This document shows, in pieces, positions 6,828-8,084 of a stretch of DNA of 8,084 nucleotides. The DNA comes from an uncultured Collinsella sp. (GTDB lineage: Bacteria; Actinomycetota; Coriobacteriia; Coriobacteriales; Coriobacteriaceae). Numbering within the stretch: the stretch's first letter is position 1; every line of letters begins with the position of its first letter. The DNA lies in assembly GCA_905211615.1 (NCBI GenBank), contig CAJMBB010000086.1, positions 1-8,084 of the forward strand, given 5' to 3'. Made by a program: the position numbers and the translations under genes. The notes beneath the pieces were generated by a model. The model worked only from the letters and a program-made list of their open reading frames with translations. It had not been told where the DNA came from and searched no databases.

Positions 6828-7265
6828 ATGAAAGCACTCGTCATTAACGGCCCCAACCTCAACATGCTCGGCATTCGCGAGCCAGGCATCTATGGCAGCG
6901 ACAACTACGACCGCTTAGTGCAGATCTGCCAGGAAGCGGGCACTGCACAGGGCTTCGACGAGGTCGAGGTCTTCCAGTCCAACCACGAGGGCAACATCGT
7001 CGACAAGATTCAGGAGGCCTACGGCAAGGTCGACGGCATCGTCATCAACCCGGCCGCCTACACGCATACGAGCGTGGCCATCCTGGACGCGCTCAAAGCC
7101 GTCGCAATCCCGGCTGTGGAGGTCCACATCAGCGCTGTCGAGACCCGCGAGGACTTCCGCCAGGTGAGCTACGCCCGCCTGGCCTGCTTCGCCACCATCA
7201 CCGGTGAGGGCCTGCAGGGCTACGCACATGCGCTAGAGCTGTTGAGGGAACGACTCGAAAAGTAG
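6828..7265 (+). CDS. aroQ: Type II 3-dehydroquinate dehydratase
   Basis: Dehydrates 3-dehydroquinate to 3-dehydroshikimate, the third pathway step, by the trans-elimination of type II enzymes, which are small dodecamers. The 145 residues are typical. The N-terminal signature INGPNLNMLGIREPGIYG (6-23) includes R17 and the catalytic Y22. NPAAYTHTS (74-82) and EVHISAVETRE (98-108, catalytic H100) follow, then FRQVSY and GEGLQGYAHAL near the C-terminus. The usual SNVHARE reads SAVETRE, so the conserved Asn is Ala103 here. The ATG at 6828 is chosen because AAGGA (6816-6820) lies 7 nt upstream and family homology begins there; an in-frame ATG further upstream would run through the palindrome and overlap aroE-aroK. 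No type I enzyme (aroD) is present in the window. It completes the set of enzymes from DAHP to chorismate. Confidence 0.95.
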   Translation: MKALVINGPNLNMLGIREPGIYGSDNYDRLVQICQEAGTAQGFDEVEVFQSNHEGNIVDKIQEAYGKVDGIVINPAAYTHTSVAILDALKAVAIPAVEVHISAVETREDFRQVSYARLACFATITGEGLQGYAHALELLRERLEK

Positions 7266-7299
7266 TCTCGCGCGCAAATCCATCAACCCCGATTCGCAC

Positions 7300-7358
7300 G
7301 CCAGTAATGCCAGTGCCGCCAGCAGCAACCTCGCTACTGGCGGCACTTTATTACTGGC
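7300..7358. repeat. Imperfect inverted repeat between aroQ and the next gene
   Basis: Outer arms GCCAGTAAT (7300-7308) and ATTACTGGC (7350-7358) pair over 9 bp. Inner arms AGTGCCGCCAG (7312-7322) and CTGGCGGCACT (7337-7347) pair over 11 bp. A 3/2-nt internal bulge separates them, and three more pairs can form in the loop (7324-7326 with 7333-7335). No T tract follows the right arm, which instead abuts the TATAAT at 7360. It could be the end of the aro transcript, an operator-like site, or a decayed repeat. It does not carry the GGGAC core of the two palindromes upstream. Confidence 0.7.
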
Positions 7359-7359
7359 A

Positions 7360-7365
7360 TATAAT
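7360..7365 (+). promoter_or_regulatory. Putative -10 element for the DUF4869-like gene
   Basis: A perfect TATAAT lies 31 nt before the ATG at 7397, predicting a 5' leader of roughly 25 nt. No good -35 hexamer is present 16-18 nt upstream, where the inverted repeat sits, so the promoter may be weak or activator-dependent. The call rests on the hexamer and its position only. Confidence 0.45.
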
Positions 7366-7386
7366 CGTTGCAGCCACACAACGTCT

Positions 7387-7390
7387 GGAG
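7387..7390 (+). promoter_or_regulatory. Ribosome binding site that fixes the start at 7397
   Basis: GGAG with 6-nt spacing to the ATG at 7397. The longer in-frame start at 7307 lies inside the inverted repeat, has no such site, and would add about 30 residues unlike the rest of the protein. Confidence 0.65.
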
Positions 7391-7396
7391 ACTCGC

Positions 7397-7864
7397 ATGC
7401 TAAGCATCCATCTGGGAGATTACCCCGGTTCCATCTACGATACCGAGACCTACTTTAGGAACTCATACTTGGACTCATGGTTCGAAGACCCTATGGCCGC
7501 ACAGATCATTAAAAGCGTGGACGGATCAGAGCTCATCGGCCCCCACAACATCGTAAGCAAGCAGCTGGGCTCGATCACCCCACTCGAACTGTCCGGCGGC
7601 GTTAAGACGCTGCTGCTGGTGCGCAATCTACCAAACATGGTGTTCAATGCATCCACTTGCGGAGATAACTGCGCCCGCTGGCTGCTCAAAATTGGCAAAG
7701 AGCAGGATGTGCTGGTGACCCTTTACCACATCATGAAATTTCCCTGGAAGCGTTTTGAGATTCGCATCAATAACGACGGCCGCATCGTCAGGAACATGCA
7801 GGAGTTTGTTGGCGCCACGAATGATTTTCTGGATGTTGAAGATGTGACTAGAATGCCGCACTAA
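7397..7864 (+). CDS. DUF4869-like small protein of unknown function
   Basis: A 155-residue soluble protein with no signal peptide or membrane segment. The pattern matches my recollection of the DUF4869 family of gut Firmicutes and Actinobacteria: an N-terminal LGDYPGSIYDTETYFRNSY followed by DSW, the central LSGGVKTLLLV, the paired-cysteine NASTCGDNCARWLLKIG (about 79-95), and a C-terminal FEIRINNDGRIVRNMQEFV. The two cysteines in CGDNC could bind metal or form a disulfide, but nothing shows which. Function is unknown. Sampled lines of the gene are about 50% G+C, well below much of the aro cluster, suggesting separate acquisition. It has its own promoter-like element and ribosome binding site and is probably not part of the aro operon. 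The reading frame is convincing; the family name is from memory and should be tested. Confidence 0.72.
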   Translation: MLSIHLGDYPGSIYDTETYFRNSYLDSWFEDPMAAQIIKSVDGSELIGPHNIVSKQLGSITPLELSGGVKTLLLVRNLPNMVFNASTCGDNCARWLLKIGKEQDVLVTLYHIMKFPWKRFEIRINNDGRIVRNMQEFVGATNDFLDVEDVTRMPH

Positions 7865-8030
7865 GTTCTATTGCCGTAATCGCTGAATGCGGTTGCGAAA
7901 GACTTATCGGAGTGTTCGAGGGCAGAGCAGTAAGCCACGCAAAACGTTTAAAACCAAGGCTACGCTCATGCGTTGGAGTCGCTGAAAGGCCAATCCACAT
8001 CAGCAAGACGAAAAAAGCCCGGACCACCTA
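7865..8030. other. Non-coding spacer between the DUF4869-like gene and the IS end
   Basis: No convincing gene is seen in these 166 bases. A 32-codon basic reading frame (7887-7985) has no ribosome binding site or recognisable family. No clear terminator follows the DUF4869-like stop. The last part (8011-8028) holds an A6 run followed by GCCCGGACCACC, which may be half of a terminator. Confidence 0.6.
8011..8028 (-). terminator. Possible half of a terminator split by the IS
   Basis: Read on the minus strand this is GGTGGTCCGGGC followed by six T, the form of the 3' stem arm and U tract of an intrinsic terminator. The matching 5' arm is not found before the window ends. It would be expected beyond the IS if the element entered the loop, and the terminator would then serve a convergent gene to the right. 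This is inference. Confidence 0.3.
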
Positions 8031-8036
8031 TGAACT

Positions 8037-8070
8037 GCCTCCCATTTCTTGGACATGAGAAATGGGAGGC
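8037..8070 (+). promoter_or_regulatory. 13-bp hairpin in the IS end that contains the presumed orfA Shine-Dalgarno
   Basis: GCCTCCCATTTCT (8037-8049) pairs exactly with AGAAATGGGAGGC (8058-8070), with a further G-U pair (8050/8057) and a 6-nt loop GGACAT. The 3' arm holds GGGAGG (8064-8069), spaced 8 nt from the ATG at 8078. Any transcript entering from outside the IS would fold this stem and hide the ribosome binding site, a known way for insertion sequences to avoid activation by read-through. The trailing TTTCTTT would also allow intrinsic termination of the incoming transcript. Confidence 0.6.
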
Positions 8071-8077
8071 TTTCTTT

Positions 8078-8084
8078 ATGCGCG
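8078..8084 (+). CDS. Presumed start of IS3-family OrfA (cut by window end)
   Basis: An ATG followed by CGCG, placed 47 nt inside the IS end and 8 nt after GGGAGG. Only two codons are visible, so the identity rests entirely on position in the presumed IS and on the Shine-Dalgarno. Confidence 0.3.

Larger units (their letters stand above)
8031..8084 (+). mobile_element. Left end of an IS3-family (IS150-like) insertion sequence
   Basis: The sequence starting TGAACTGCC, with TTGGACA at 8049-8055, has the layout I know for IS3-family left terminal repeats, especially IS150-like ones: a 5' TG, then ACTGC, a C run, and TTGGAC some 20 nt in. A start codon follows at 8078, as expected for OrfA. Only 54 bases are in the window, so the transposase, the right end and the target duplication cannot be seen. 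Bases just left of the end (CTA, 8028-8030) are candidates for part of a 3-4 bp target duplication. The alternative is an ordinary intrinsic terminator, since the hairpin at 8037-8070 is followed by TTTCTTT. Confidence 0.6.

Noticed and set aside
7307..7396. Longer start for the DUF4869-like protein
   Set aside because: It falls inside the inverted repeat and upstream of the likely -10 element, lacks a ribosome binding site, and the extra residues look like translated non-coding sequence.
7887..7985. 32-residue, very basic reading frame (starts MRLRKTYRSVRG)
   Set aside because: No ribosome binding site, an in-frame stop directly before the ATG, and no recognisable family; a chance frame is more likely.
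7905..7990. tRNA-like GTTCGAG stretch in the final spacer
   Set aside because: No acceptor stem, anticodon arm or complete cloverleaf could be formed around it.
1..8084. CRISPR array or phage genes
   Set aside because: No evenly spaced direct repeats and no structural, integrase or Cas-like proteins were seen on either strand.

Overview
The window is a G+C-rich stretch of bacterial chromosome. It is almost entirely one aromatic amino acid biosynthesis cluster on the + strand, followed by a small accessory gene and the left end of what looks like an IS3-family insertion sequence. Gene content, composition and the residue style of the proteins suggest a Coriobacteriia actinobacterium, most likely Collinsella or a close relative. 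That placement is from memory of such proteins, not from a search.

Layout. 1-675 is the 3' part of tyrA (prephenate dehydrogenase; its start lies upstream of the window). Next come aroB (712-1818), aroA (1812-3131) and aroC (3133-4230), packed with a 7-nt overlap and a 1-nt gap. A 136-bp spacer holds a GC hairpin and a perfect 34-bp inverted repeat. It is followed by pheA (4367-5512, chorismate mutase + prephenate dehydratase + ACT) and, with no gap, a fused aroE-aroK gene (5513-6763, shikimate dehydrogenase + shikimate kinase). A second perfect palindrome (6765-6807) precedes aroQ (6828-7265, type II dehydroquinase). Beyond it, base composition falls to about 50% G+C. Here lie an imperfect inverted repeat, a TATAAT promoter element, a 155-aa DUF4869-like gene (7397-7864), a non-coding spacer, and the presumed IS left end (8031 to the window end).

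Function. The genes encode every step from DAHP to chorismate (AroB, AroQ, AroE, AroK, AroA, AroC), then the branch to phenylpyruvate (PheA) and to 4-hydroxyphenylpyruvate (TyrA). Only DAHP synthase and the aminotransferase are not seen. PheA carries a C-terminal ACT domain with phenylalanine-binding motifs; the visible end of TyrA has no ACT domain.

Most interesting. The two palindromes within the cluster look like members of one repeat family. Each has a GGGAC(A/G)GG core in or near the loop, flanked by perfectly complementary stems whose sequences are unrelated between copies. The first is two such units in inverted orientation. At the right edge, the IS end forms a hairpin that would bury the Shine-Dalgarno of the presumed transposase gene, and the IS may have landed in the loop of a terminator. 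No CRISPR array, rRNA, tRNA or phage gene was seen.
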